A stretch of DNA of 64,000 nucleotides from Bdellovibrionales bacterium (lineage in GTDB: Bacteria > Bdellovibrionota > UBA1018 > CAIMNF01), in the NCBI GenBank assembly GCA_947502835.1, contig CANNBJ010000006.1, positions 153,106 through 217,105 of the forward strand. Reading direction: 5' to 3'. The number at the start of each line of letters is the position of its first letter. The first letter of the stretch is position 1. The notes beneath the pieces are model-generated. The model had not been told where the DNA came from. It did not search any database and saw nothing but the letters and a program-made list of their open reading frames with translations. Shown one piece after another: positions 53,001 to 61,356 of the stretch. The position numbers and the translations under genes are program-made.

Positions 53001-54800
53001 CTGTTTCAGCCGGGAACAGGATTCCAATACTCCGGCGGCGGCTTCCTTGTTCTTGAGCACCTCCTCGAGTCCCTGGAAGGGAAATCCATGGCCGAGCTTG
53101 CGGATCCGTTTTTCAAAAAAATGGGACTCCCCGAGCTCACGTTTCAGTGCCTGGATCAAGAGGGTCTTGTCTATGCCAAGGGGTATCGAAAAAACGGATC
53201 CGAAATTCCGGGCGGTCGGCTTTCCTTCCCCGCCTGCGCGGCGGGGGTTCTCGGAACGGCCGGAAGTTACCATCGCTTCCTCTCGATTCTGGAAACCTCC
53301 TTTCATCAGGATCAACCAAGTTCCGGCATTTCCCATGACACCGCCACACGCATGCTCGAGGACACCGACAGCGCAAGCCAGGAATTCATGGGTGTCAATG
53401 CAGGAATCGGCGTCTTCATCGGCGAGGCGCTTGAGAACCGCTTTGCCATTCATCAGGGCGCAAACGATGGATTCCGCTGCCTCTCGCTCCACTGCTTCCG
53501 AGGGCCGGATCGCGGCAAGGGCCTGGTCATTCTCTGCAACGGCGATGACAATGGGGTTCTGTTTTGTGCCGAGGTCGCTCAGGAAATCTTGAAGGAACTG
53601 GAAATTTCCGGCGTCGACACGCGTGCCTTCCGGACCGATCTTGATTCAACGAAGGTCCCGGTCGAGGAAATCGTGAACCTCGGGTACAAGAATCTCGTAT
53701 TCAAGGCGTTTCTGCCGGACCTTCCGGAGGAAATCCACCCGAGGGGCCCACTTGATCCTCTCGCAAAATACAATCTTCTCACGGGTGCATCCATCAAGAG
53801 CGTCACCAATCAACGATTCGCCCGCGCCGAGAATCTGATCTCGCCGCATGAACCCGTGTTTGATCCCTCTCTTTACGGAAGACAAGGCAAGGTCATGGAC
53901 AGCTGGGAGAGTGCCCGTCACAACCCGCGCGAATCCGATCGTGTGGTGATTGAACTCAAGCGCCCCTCCTATGTTCATTACATTCGCCTCTCCACACGCT
54001 ACCATTTCGGCAACCAGGCTCCCTTGGTCGAAATCCTGGGCCAGAAGGCCGGAGCGAACACGTGGATCACTCTGTTGCCCAAAACCCCGATGGAAGGTCA
54101 CTCAAGGAAACACTTGCTCTCCTCGAATTCTTCCACACTGATTTCCACCATCAAAGTGAAAATGACCCCCGACGGCGGGCTCACACGACTGGCACTTTTT
54201 GATGATCTTTTGCCCCCTGAAGAGAAAGCACGCTACAAGGATGCAGCCTCGGCGGAGTGTCTCCACGATCCGGACCCGATTCCACAGCCAAGAAAACCAC
54301 TTGCTCCTGACTATGATCCGGATCCTGAAAAGGTGATCCGGAACTTTGGAAGGCTCCCCCCCGGCAAGGCGTTTGATCTTGCAAGCGTGGCCTATGGTGC
54401 AAGAATCCTCTCTGCCTCGAACGAACATTACAGCCCGGCCTCCCGCATGATCTCTCCCTTCGCACCGATCCACATGTTTGATGGTCTTGAGTCGGCCCGG
54501 AGCCGGAATCCGGGGCACACGGAGTCCGTGCATCTGCAACTCGCACGACCAGGGAAATTAAAGCGATTGGAAATGGATTTCACCTATTTCCGGAACAACA
54601 ACCCCCGCGAGGTCGAGCTCCATGGCCTATCAAACGGAGTCTGGAAGCAAATCCTGCCAAAGACCCTTGTCAAACACTACGCGGGGAATCGATTCCTGAA
54701 GGACCTTGACCTGAAAGAAGTCTTCACCGAAGTGAAGCTCATCGTACATCCGGACGGGGGAGTGAACCGCCTCCATCTGTTCGGGACTCCTGCGGATTGA
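50073..54800 (+). CDS. Four-domain ureide enzyme: malate synthase, OHCU decarboxylase, beta-lactamase-like, allantoicase
   Basis: 1575 residues. 1-665: malate synthase A-like: A-D-D-E-D-S (188-193), E325 in V-L-E-N, D353, I-G-G-M (402-405), W-V-A-H-P (443-447), and M-D-D-L-A-T-A-E-R-S-R with the catalytic-base position D565; the R-P-R-G-W loop is not clear. 685-822: OHCU decarboxylase (UraD)-like, H729 in F-H-G-D-I-G, E746 in N-E-Q-S-G. 825-1170: serine beta-lactamase/esterase fold, S879-L-S-K882, Y986-S-G, H1127-Q-G. 1200-1575: two allantoicase repeats (F-A-R-A-E-N-L-I-S-P at 1249; S-R-M-I-S-P at 1457). Each part supplies a ureide step except the beta-lactamase-like one, proposed as allantoinase replacement. 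No breaks in frame. Confidence 0.88.
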   Translation: MKPLDIPYYQDYLSPSLLARLEKESTPVDGVPGLRQIGRSGGLETQSSLRFLCELYHLLKGPLNRILEQRIADRKFIDERTQACFELNQSLTIDIRDRDYETILGQEDGDGRIVMGPTNKFYCRKGHGDHIANLPPFLQGTHVTLFGPPDDAKLSINAMNAFHRRLKDEPTVVGKILETCTESPFWGADDEDSKTPLRQDLIAAGENLRGCFQGNLSHHDEKTGKSYRLEEERLSLPIKRFPGLALPSPFLLFEGNPIPLHLYDFALHLYEHWRNERALCYYVPKLENEEEAAYIKLMIETAEGLLQKEHPEYETGSIRLFIVLENPRAIFRVHEIMDALHPYFAGASLGWHDYLASTARVFKNDGNYRIPVKADPEIVIKYIKASHDLLSEVVGSRGGIKIGGMYGVLPIDNDLKSPSFQLTMKGYIKDVVTQLKRNLSGFWVAHPDFVRLGMALVQAWKLRDSSPQYLDELVCSLLLPEHHEEILAFIQGPDIEGLSPDDPRYPRSLMVSDLKESTYIANHDPEEVRYNVFQSLQYLTDWLSGNGCVALPAQIGGVPVRVMDDLATAERSRWEVWLEIRHGRVSLQDFVRIAHEEMRFIRKDLSDQKKIVQVKWDERTGKWYPIAYHLMMKLMTDPDPVEFASELLLPFTIESIRNDTDPLKRLLDLEPEKYKLAPDLERLDRYFSICGSMKFALPLSRSAALDLKFAETLVMGFTKQDILDAASFHGDIGENKKTLDQMAANEQSGVLADGEELRSRLREGGKTYLSRFGMKFLISAQGKSGSEILGSLENRLKNTEEEELQNARRELWAISTKRLAPLHDSSLAVRIEALRLKHGITGAQISLSSGTGIHQDLCFGHAFRGGPEVEPATRFELASLSKTLASAFALEFFKSKSISLDAQVNPILKKTRSTWQIGSLDISHPTWGDQVRILNLMKHNALNQHYVKGFPAGKPLPGMLSILKDPTRYGYTETGALFQPGTGFQYSGGGFLVLEHLLESLEGKSMAELADPFFKKMGLPELTFQCLDQEGLVYAKGYRKNGSEIPGGRLSFPACAAGVLGTAGSYHRFLSILETSFHQDQPSSGISHDTATRMLEDTDSASQEFMGVNAGIGVFIGEALENRFAIHQGANDGFRCLSLHCFRGPDRGKGLVILCNGDDNGVLFCAEVAQEILKELEISGVDTRAFRTDLDSTKVPVEEIVNLGYKNLVFKAFLPDLPEEIHPRGPLDPLAKYNLLTGASIKSVTNQRFARAENLISPHEPVFDPSLYGRQGKVMDSWESARHNPRESDRVVIELKRPSYVHYIRLSTRYHFGNQAPLVEILGQKAGANTWITLLPKTPMEGHSRKHLLSSNSSTLISTIKVKMTPDGGLTRLALFDDLLPPEEKARYKDAASAECLHDPDPIPQPRKPLAPDYDPDPEKVIRNFGRLPPGKAFDLASVAYGARILSASNEHYSPASRMISPFAPIHMFDGLESARSRNPGHTESVHLQLARPGKLKRLEMDFTYFRNNNPREVELHGLSNGVWKQILPKTLVKHYAGNRFLKDLDLKEVFTEVKLIVHPDGGVNRLHLFGTPAD

Positions 54801-55581
54801 GATCACGCCGAAACGAGAGCATCTGGGCTGCAATCGAGATGGCGATCTCGGATGGATCGTTCTTCCCGTAGTCCTCACCCATGGGACAGTGAAAGCCCTG
54901 CACCCGCTCAGGCGGAATTCCGGCCGCAAGGAGATCGGAATTGATCTTGAGACGTTTGACCTTGCTCCCGATCACTCCAAGGTACGGAAACTTCCGAACC
55001 TCAAGCGCCCGCTTCACGAGTGGATAATCGGTGGCATGCCCCATCGTGATGATGCCCACAAAACACTCCTCGGGCAGTCTTTCGATTTCCGCCACCATGT
55101 CACCACAAACCTGCTTTGTCAGTCTCGGATGATCCGAAAGTTTTGCGATCCACTCGGACCTCGGATCAAAGACCTGAAGCCTGCACTCGAGCTTCAAAAG
55201 CAGGGGCGCAAGTTCCTGAACAATGTGCCCTGCCCCGAAAAGTGCAATTTGCCATTCCCGATTGCCCGAAAACACCTCAAACAGGATGCTCACCTCGCCC
55301 CCGCAACTCATCCCGATGTCGCGCTGTAAATTCCAGGTAAACCCCCGCTTCAAGGGTCCGTCCTTTGCCTCGAGATATTCCCTTGAAAGCTCGATGCACC
55401 GTTTTTCGATCTTGCCTCCCCCAATGGTTCCAAACAGAATCCCCTCATGTCCCACCACCATGCGCGCTCCGAGATCCTGCGGCACATGGCCCCGCTCACC
55501 TGTGAGCGTGACCACCACGATCGGCGTTCCGGCTCTGCGCCACTCAAGGAACTTTTCACAAAACACTTCGAAATTCGCCAT
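54739..55581 (-). CDS. xdhC: XdhC-type molybdenum cofactor sulfuration/insertion factor
   Basis: 280 residues. Chaperone that binds Moco, promotes its sulfuration and inserts it into xanthine dehydrogenase. The N-terminal XdhC/CoxI domain has G-T-I-G-G-G-K-I-E and G-M-S-C-G-G-E (Moco-binding Cys); the C-terminal Rossmann part has F-G-A-G-H-I-V-Q-E-L-A. The ATG at 55581 (AAGGGG 8 nt upstream) is preferred to the in-frame TTG at 55587. It lies 2 bp after xdhB. Its last 62 bp overlap the end of the four-domain gene tail to tail. Confidence 0.9.
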   Translation of the reverse strand: MANFEVFCEKFLEWRRAGTPIVVVTLTGERGHVPQDLGARMVVGHEGILFGTIGGGKIEKRCIELSREYLEAKDGPLKRGFTWNLQRDIGMSCGGEVSILFEVFSGNREWQIALFGAGHIVQELAPLLLKLECRLQVFDPRSEWIAKLSDHPRLTKQVCGDMVAEIERLPEECFVGIITMGHATDYPLVKRALEVRKFPYLGVIGSKVKRLKINSDLLAAGIPPERVQGFHCPMGEDYGKNDPSEIAISIAAQMLSFRRDLNPQESRTDGGGSLPRPDVR

Positions 55582-55583
55582 GA

Positions 55584-57920
55584 TCAAACCCCTTTCGGAC
55601 GGCTGAGCTCCATCAGAATCACCTCAGACGTGGCCGGAGAGGTCAGTCGAATCTCCTGCCCGTCTGCACGGAAGGACAAGGCATGCTTGATCGCAGTCCA
55701 GACACTCGTGCCAAGCAGAAACGGGGGCTCGCCCACGGCTTTGGATCCGTGAACATTCCGGTCGTTGTTCGGATTCTCGATGAAGTCCACATGAAATTCG
55801 CGGGGTGTGTCCTGCACGTTTGGAATCTTGTAGGTGGTCGGGGAATGGGTCAGAAGATTCCTCTTCTTGTCATACACCAAATGCTCGGAACTCACCCAGC
55901 CCATGCCCTGAATGAATGCACCCGTGGTCTGGCCCCGATCGATTCCGGGATTCAGTGATCTCCCGAGGTCCATCAGAATGTCGACCCTTCTGACCTTCAT
56001 TTCTCCGGTATACTCATCCAGCTCAACCTCGGACACCGCCATCCCTTGGGTGAAATAGTTGAACGCACGGCCCGTAACCCGGGTCTTGTCAAAGCCCAGG
56101 CCCGGTGTCTTGTAGTGCGCATAGGAACCAAGGGGAATCCGGTTTTGGTAGGCTGTTTGAATGAGTTCCTTAAGTGGCACCGAGGCCCCGGACCGCGAGT
56201 CCCTGACTTGAGCGTCTTCGAACACGAATGAAGCATCGGGTGCGGCGTCATGATCAGGCCCCGGATCGAATTCCGTGGTGGGATCAAACACAAAGCCCTC
56301 GAATTTTGCTTTGGCAAGCTTGATCAGTCGATTCTTGATCCGGTTGCAGGCAAGCAAGGCGGCAGCACCGTTCAAATCAGACCCACTTGAAGCGGCGGTG
56401 GGCGAGGTGTTGTGGTTCTTTTCGGTCGAGGTCGGCATCATCCTCACGGCATCCGGGATTACGCCGAAGGCGTGCGCCACGATCTGCTGGATCTTGGTGT
56501 TCACCCCTTGTCCCATCTCGGTGGCCCCGGTGCTCACTTGCAGGGTTCCATCGAGTTGAAGGTTCACCAGGGCATTGGCCTGGTTTAAGAACCTCGCCGT
56601 AAATGAAATCCCGAACTTGGTCGCCGTAAGCGAGATCCCCCGCACGCGGCCCTGGCGCTTGGAATTGAACGCGATGATCTCCTGCAAGCGCTCGCGGTAG
56701 CGAGAACTCTCAAGGATCCTCTCATGGATCTCGGGCAGGAGATTGTTCTCAAGGACCTGTCCATACGGAGTCCGAAGATTGTTTCCGGAATACAGGTTGA
56801 TCCTTCTGACCTCACTTGCATCTTTCTTCAGAAAATGCGCCACATCCTCCAGAATGCTCTCGATGGTCATATTGCCCTGCGGTCCGCCGAAGCCGCGAAA
56901 CGCGGTGTGTGGATGATGATGCGTCCTGAAACACACGCCCTCGATCCGGACATTCGGAAGGAAATAGGCGCCATCCAGATGAAACATCGCGCGCTCCAGA
57001 ATCGAGGAGGAGAGATCAAGGTAGGCGCCCCCATCCGATTGTAGAAGGGCCTTCACGGCGAGCAAGCGCCCCTCCGGATCAAACCCGACTTCATACTCGT
57101 TTTGAAACGGGTGCCGTTTTCCGGTGATCATCATGTCCTGGTCTTTGGTGAGGACAATTCTTGCCGGACGCTTCAGGCGATCCGCAACCAGGGCGGCATA
57201 GGCAGCAATCGGCGCACCCTGTGACTCCTTGCCCCCGAATCCACCTCCCATGCGCTTCACCACACACACGACCTGATGAAACGGGATCCCAAGTGCCTCC
57301 GCCACCACTCGTTGGGTTTCGCTTGGATGCTGGGAAGAGGAGTGAACCTCGATTTGTCCGTTTTCAAGCGGATAGGCGATCGCAGCCTGGGACTCGAGAT
57401 AAAAATGCTCCTGGCCCCCGCAAATGAAAACCCCTTTCAGCCGATGGGGAGCAGCCTGCAGAACGGCATCCACATCTCCTTGCACAAAGGGACTTGCGGC
57501 GCGATACAAAACCTCCCCCTTGGCCCTTGCCTCATCAATGCTGAAAACCCCCTCTGTTTCGATGGTCTCGATTCTGACAAGTTTCTTCACCGTCTCAAGT
57601 GAATCCCTGCGGGCGCACGCCACAAGACACACGGCCTCCTGCATGTAAGAAATTTCATCGACCACCAAAAAGGGCTGATCGTGTGTGATCGTTCCCCAGC
57701 GTTTTGCATGGAAATCGCTCGCCGTATAGACCCCAAGACAATCCGGATGTGAGAGCGCCTCGCGAGCATCAATCGACTTGAGCTTCCCGCGGGCAATCGG
57801 ACTCCCGACCACTCCCACATGAACCTCACCCCGTACCTCGGGGCGGTCATCGATGAAGATACTTTCGCCTGCCACATGGGTGAGTGCGGAATCATGCCTG
57901 AGATTCGTGCCGATGCTCAT
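55584..57920 (-). CDS. xdhB: Xanthine dehydrogenase, molybdopterin-binding subunit
   Basis: 778 residues. Large catalytic subunit that hydroxylates hypoxanthine/xanthine to urate. Motifs: G-G-Q-E-H-F-Y-L-E (Mo-site Gln), G-G-G-F-G-G-K-E, A-F-R-G-F-G-G-P-Q (substrate Arg region), E-M-G-Q-G-V-N-T-K, and catalytic Glu in V-G-E-P-P-F near residue 735. The length matches the XdhB subunit of two-subunit enzymes. It overlaps xdhA (ATGA) and is followed by xdhC. Related aldehyde oxidases are the alternative; the urate-breakdown genes opposite favour xanthine. Confidence 0.93.
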   Translation of the reverse strand: MSIGTNLRHDSALTHVAGESIFIDDRPEVRGEVHVGVVGSPIARGKLKSIDAREALSHPDCLGVYTASDFHAKRWGTITHDQPFLVVDEISYMQEAVCLVACARRDSLETVKKLVRIETIETEGVFSIDEARAKGEVLYRAASPFVQGDVDAVLQAAPHRLKGVFICGGQEHFYLESQAAIAYPLENGQIEVHSSSQHPSETQRVVAEALGIPFHQVVCVVKRMGGGFGGKESQGAPIAAYAALVADRLKRPARIVLTKDQDMMITGKRHPFQNEYEVGFDPEGRLLAVKALLQSDGGAYLDLSSSILERAMFHLDGAYFLPNVRIEGVCFRTHHHPHTAFRGFGGPQGNMTIESILEDVAHFLKKDASEVRRINLYSGNNLRTPYGQVLENNLLPEIHERILESSRYRERLQEIIAFNSKRQGRVRGISLTATKFGISFTARFLNQANALVNLQLDGTLQVSTGATEMGQGVNTKIQQIVAHAFGVIPDAVRMMPTSTEKNHNTSPTAASSGSDLNGAAALLACNRIKNRLIKLAKAKFEGFVFDPTTEFDPGPDHDAAPDASFVFEDAQVRDSRSGASVPLKELIQTAYQNRIPLGSYAHYKTPGLGFDKTRVTGRAFNYFTQGMAVSEVELDEYTGEMKVRRVDILMDLGRSLNPGIDRGQTTGAFIQGMGWVSSEHLVYDKKRNLLTHSPTTYKIPNVQDTPREFHVDFIENPNNDRNVHGSKAVGEPPFLLGTSVWTAIKHALSFRADGQEIRLTSPATSEVILMELSRPKGV

Positions 57921-59356
57921 ACACTGACCTCCCCCGAAAGCTCGTCATGGAAGCGAAGAAGCAGATTGGCTGCAAGCCGGTGCCGGTACTCGGCTGAACC
58001 CCGCACATCCGAGATCGGTGTGATCTCGTTTCGAATGGATTGGGACAACCCTTGAAACAGCGCGCGGGTCAGAGGCTTCCCGATGACTTCCTTCTCGATT
58101 TTTCCGAATCGCAGAACGCTCGGCCCCACTCCGCCTAGCGCAAGCGAAAACTCGCGAAAGACTCCGTCTTCGAGTCGGTACCGTGCTGCAAAGGTCACGG
58201 CCGAAATGTCGAGATCCTTGCGGTTTGATGCCTTATAAAGCTTGAATTCATCGGAGGTGAGCGGAAGCTCGATTGCGGTAACCAGTTCGTTGGCATTGAG
58301 GTCCATCTTCTTGTAACCCGGAAGGATGAACTCATTTACTCCCACCCGCCGCTCCCCCGCAGGGGACGAGAGAATCACCACCGCATCCGCGACCCTGAGG
58401 AACGGGATCGTGTCCGCGATGGGAGAGGCATTCATGAGGTTTCCCACGAGGGTGGCCGAGTTCTTGATCTGCGGTGAGGCGAAAATACGGAGAAGTGACG
58501 AAAACTCAGGAAACTCCTGTGTAAGCTCTCGCTCCAACTGATGAAGACTCACGCGCGCGCCGATCCGGACAAAGTGCGGAGTTCGTTCCACCCGGTGAAG
58601 CTCCTCGATCTGTTGCAAGGAAAGCACGCGATTCAACTGCAAACGCCCCTTGTTCGATACGACGCCGAGATCCGTGGTTCCTGCCGAAAGGCGGATCGCG
58701 GGATCAGAGGCTCTCTCCGCCAGGGCTTCAGAAAGGGTAACCGGCAGGAACACTTCCTTGCCTACTCCCTTGATCCGGATGCTTTCGTGTGGAACAAGGG
58801 AAAGCTCCGAAAGAACCACCTCATCCCTGTGGAGTTCCGAGAGTTTCGTTACACGACCGAGGTCCATGGAAACTCCGGCCTCGAGGATCGGTGCGTATCC
58901 TGTGCATCGGCAGAGATTCCCGGTGGTGTAGTTCCGAACCTTCTTTTCATCCGGAGTGAACCCCTTGCTCAACGCATCCTCCGCAAGGAGCGCCATCGAG
59001 CACACGAATCCGGGAGTGCAGTATCCGCATTGGGATCCTTGCTTCTCGACCATCGCCGCTTGAACCGGATGAAGCTGCCCGTCTTTCTTGAGTCCCTCGA
59101 CCGTGATCAGATGCGCGCGATCGAGCGAATACACATACGCAATGCAGGAATTGATCGAATGATAGGGACCAAGTCGACCTTGAATCATCCGGGAGACAAG
59201 CACGGTGCAGGCACCACAATCTCCTTCCGCACAAACCACCTTGGTGCCTGTGAGGCCCCGTTCATAGCGCAGGTAATCCGAAACCGTAAGGAATGCCAAA
59301 TCTCCCGAAACTTCCTGCCGTTTTCCGTTCAGATAAAATACAATGCTTGATCTCAT
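57917..59356 (-). CDS. xdhA: Xanthine dehydrogenase, [2Fe-2S]/FAD subunit
   Basis: 479 residues: two [2Fe-2S] domains (C-A-E-G-D-C-G-A-C near 40-50; C-G-Y-C-T-P-G and C-R-C-T-G-Y near 105-145), then an FAD-binding CODH-flavoprotein-type domain from about 190 (L-S-A-G-T-T-D-L-G-V, I-G-A-R-V-S-L). This is the fused small subunit as in Rhodobacter XdhA. The frame is open to 59425, but the ATG at 59356 (M-R-S-S-I-V-F-Y-L-N-G) starts the family N-terminus and overlaps the moaE stop. Electrons go to NAD+ or another acceptor. Confidence 0.93.
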   Translation of the reverse strand: MRSSIVFYLNGKRQEVSGDLAFLTVSDYLRYERGLTGTKVVCAEGDCGACTVLVSRMIQGRLGPYHSINSCIAYVYSLDRAHLITVEGLKKDGQLHPVQAAMVEKQGSQCGYCTPGFVCSMALLAEDALSKGFTPDEKKVRNYTTGNLCRCTGYAPILEAGVSMDLGRVTKLSELHRDEVVLSELSLVPHESIRIKGVGKEVFLPVTLSEALAERASDPAIRLSAGTTDLGVVSNKGRLQLNRVLSLQQIEELHRVERTPHFVRIGARVSLHQLERELTQEFPEFSSLLRIFASPQIKNSATLVGNLMNASPIADTIPFLRVADAVVILSSPAGERRVGVNEFILPGYKKMDLNANELVTAIELPLTSDEFKLYKASNRKDLDISAVTFAARYRLEDGVFREFSLALGGVGPSVLRFGKIEKEVIGKPLTRALFQGLSQSIRNEITPISDVRGSAEYRHRLAANLLLRFHDELSGEVSV

Positions 59357-59799
59357 ATTCCTCCACACAGGGCATGGCCCTTGAGCCATTCGGTTTCCCC
59401 GTCCCGGTAAAACTCTTTTTTCCAAATGGGCGCTCTTTTCTTCAATTCTTCAATCACATACCGGCATGCCTGAAACGCCTCGGCCCGATGGGGTGTGACT
59501 ACCGCAATCAGCACACTGAGTTCCCCCACCCCGAGCTTGCCGGTCCGGTGGCGAATCACCACGGTCCCGTGCGTTCCCGCTTGTGTCAGAGCCTCCTCCG
59601 CGATTCTCTGCAACTCACGCCTTGCGAGCGGAACATAGGCATCATAAGAAACGGCAATCACCTCGCGGCCGTGATTTCGCGCTCGCACGGTCCCGAAAAA
59701 CAAATCGCATGCTCCACAATCGGGGCGAATCCAGGATGAAACATCAAGATTTCCTGCATCAAGCGGAGCCTCGCTCACTTCAATCTCGATCCGGTTCAT
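59353..59799 (-). CDS. moaE: Molybdopterin synthase large subunit
   Basis: 148 residues. With MoaD it inserts the two sulfurs that turn cPMP into molybdopterin. Motifs: F-F-G-T-V-R-A-R-N-H-G-R-E-V, Y-D-A-Y-V, H-R-T-G-K-L-G-V-G-E, and P-I-W-K-K-E-F with the conserved lysines. The ATG at 59799 is chosen over the longer frame (to 59940) because it gives the family N-terminus. One base separates it from the moaD stop. Confidence 0.94.
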   Translation of the reverse strand: MNRIEIEVSEAPLDAGNLDVSSWIRPDCGACDLFFGTVRARNHGREVIAVSYDAYVPLARRELQRIAEEALTQAGTHGTVVIRHRTGKLGVGELSVLIAVVTPHRAEAFQACRYVIEELKKRAPIWKKEFYRDGETEWLKGHALCGGI

Positions 59800-59800
59800 T

Positions 59801-60082
59801 TCATCCTCCACACACCGGAGGAAGCAGCGCCAGATTCTGAAGGGTGCGCAAGCGCTCACCGGGCGAAAGCACGGACTCCTCATCCGCAAGGGCACATTCC
59901 CGGAGGATGCCCGGATCAAACCCCGCCCCGTTTCTTTCAAAATGCCGGATCAGTTCGTCCTTAAGTTCGGCGCACGTTTCGACATCAACAGGGCTCTCGA
60001 GTTCAAGTTCGAGCATTCCATTCGCATCGGAATGATTTCGAAGCACCCCGAACACCCGAAGCTTCAGTTTTTGCACTCTCAT
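59801..60082 (-). CDS. moaD: Molybdopterin synthase small subunit (sulfur carrier)
   Basis: 93 residues, ubiquitin-like fold, ending P-V-C-G-G: the C-terminal Gly-Gly is thiocarboxylated and donates sulfur to cPMP. The activating enzyme MoeB is not in the window. It overlaps moeA by 4 bp. The Cys just before the Gly pair is unusual. Confidence 0.93.
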   Translation of the reverse strand: MRVQKLKLRVFGVLRNHSDANGMLELELESPVDVETCAELKDELIRHFERNGAGFDPGILRECALADEESVLSPGERLRTLQNLALLPPVCGG

Positions 60083-61356
60083 GCGTCCATCCTTTCCGCG
60101 AAGGGAAAAAACTCAATGCCCCCCGCTTCTCCCGGCACACCCGACGCAGGGATCACCGCCCAGCCATTCGCTCCGGAGAACGAATGCACCATGAACGAAG
60201 CCTGTCCTTTGGGAATCTCGATCTGGAGCACTCCATCGGCTCTTGACTCGGCTTTTGCCCTGAAAAACGTTTTGAATCCAGGCGGTGCCGAGGGGCAGGT
60301 TCCAGAAATCCTCCCGAGAAGCGGCCTTGGTTCCGGGATTCCGAATCGTTCGCGGAGAAAGGGGGCCACAAAAAAATCCACACCCACGACCGTCGAAACG
60401 GGATTTCCCGGAAGACCAATGAGACGGGTTTCCGGGAAACCCGGAAACTCCGAAAAAAGAACCGGCTTCCCCGGACGAATGGCCACCTTGTGAAACAAGA
60501 CCCGCCCTCCATTTCGCTCCACAGACGGCCTGATGAAGTCATGAATGCCCATCGAAACGGCGCCTGTAGTCAGGATCAAATCAAACCCCTCCGACAAGGC
60601 AGCCTTCAGGGCCCGTTCAAACTCTTCTGGTTTTTCGGAAGCCTCGTCTCGAACGACACCGAAATTCCGGACCTCACACCCCAACTCCCGGAGTGCCTGC
60701 ATCAAATAAGGCGCTGTCGAGTTTCGAATGGCTCCCTCGGTCACTTCTGTTTGATCATGCGGAACAAGTTCATTTCCCGTCGAGATCAGCGCAACCCGTG
60801 GCTTCCGGTGCACCACGACTCGCGCGCATCCAAGAGCCGCAAGCCCAAGAATGGCTTTTGCGTCGATCCTGCTTCCCGGGCGAACCAGTAGATCGCCCTT
60901 CTCAAAATCGGATCCGCGCCGCCTCACATGGGCTGCACTCGCAGAGATCGATTCAAACCGGATCAAAGTTCCACCCGTGGAATCCTTTAGAATGCCCACA
61001 TCCTCGACCTTCACAATCAAATCAAATCCACCCTGTGGAAGCGGCGCCCCCGTCATGATCTGAACTGCAGTTTTTTCTCTCACCTGAGTGTCCGGCAAAT
61101 CTCCCGCGATCTTGAGCGAAGAAACGGGGAACTCATTCCAACCGGACTGAAGGTCGCAGGAACGTACCGCAAACCCGTCCATGGCGGAATTGTCGAGCGA
61201 GGGCACATCGAACCCGGCCCGAACCTCCTTTGCAATCACCCGGTGAGCACTCTCGGTCAGAGGAATCTCCTCCACGCTCGCAGGGCAGGCCCGGGCCGAA
61301 TCGCATAGAATCCGGATCGCATCCTCATAAGAAAGCAAGGATCCCATGGCCTTCAT
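60079..61356 (-). CDS. moeA: Molybdopterin molybdenumtransferase
   Basis: 425 residues. It inserts molybdate into adenylylated molybdopterin. Typical strings: D-V-P-S-L-D-N-S-A-M-D-G-F-A-V-R (residues about 50-65), M-T-G-A-P-L-P-Q-G, I-S-T-G-N-E-L-V, and L-T-T-G-A-V-S-M-G with the C-terminal L-P-G-N-P-V-S. The start at 61356 overlaps the moaA stop; an internal ATG at 61347 is possible. No separate mogA is needed because the divergent moaC gene carries a MoaB/MogA-like domain. Confidence 0.94.
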   Translation of the reverse strand: MKAMGSLLSYEDAIRILCDSARACPASVEEIPLTESAHRVIAKEVRAGFDVPSLDNSAMDGFAVRSCDLQSGWNEFPVSSLKIAGDLPDTQVREKTAVQIMTGAPLPQGGFDLIVKVEDVGILKDSTGGTLIRFESISASAAHVRRRGSDFEKGDLLVRPGSRIDAKAILGLAALGCARVVVHRKPRVALISTGNELVPHDQTEVTEGAIRNSTAPYLMQALRELGCEVRNFGVVRDEASEKPEEFERALKAALSEGFDLILTTGAVSMGIHDFIRPSVERNGGRVLFHKVAIRPGKPVLFSEFPGFPETRLIGLPGNPVSTVVGVDFFVAPFLRERFGIPEPRPLLGRISGTCPSAPPGFKTFFRAKAESRADGVLQIEIPKGQASFMVHSFSGANGWAVIPASGVPGEAGGIEFFPFAERMDA

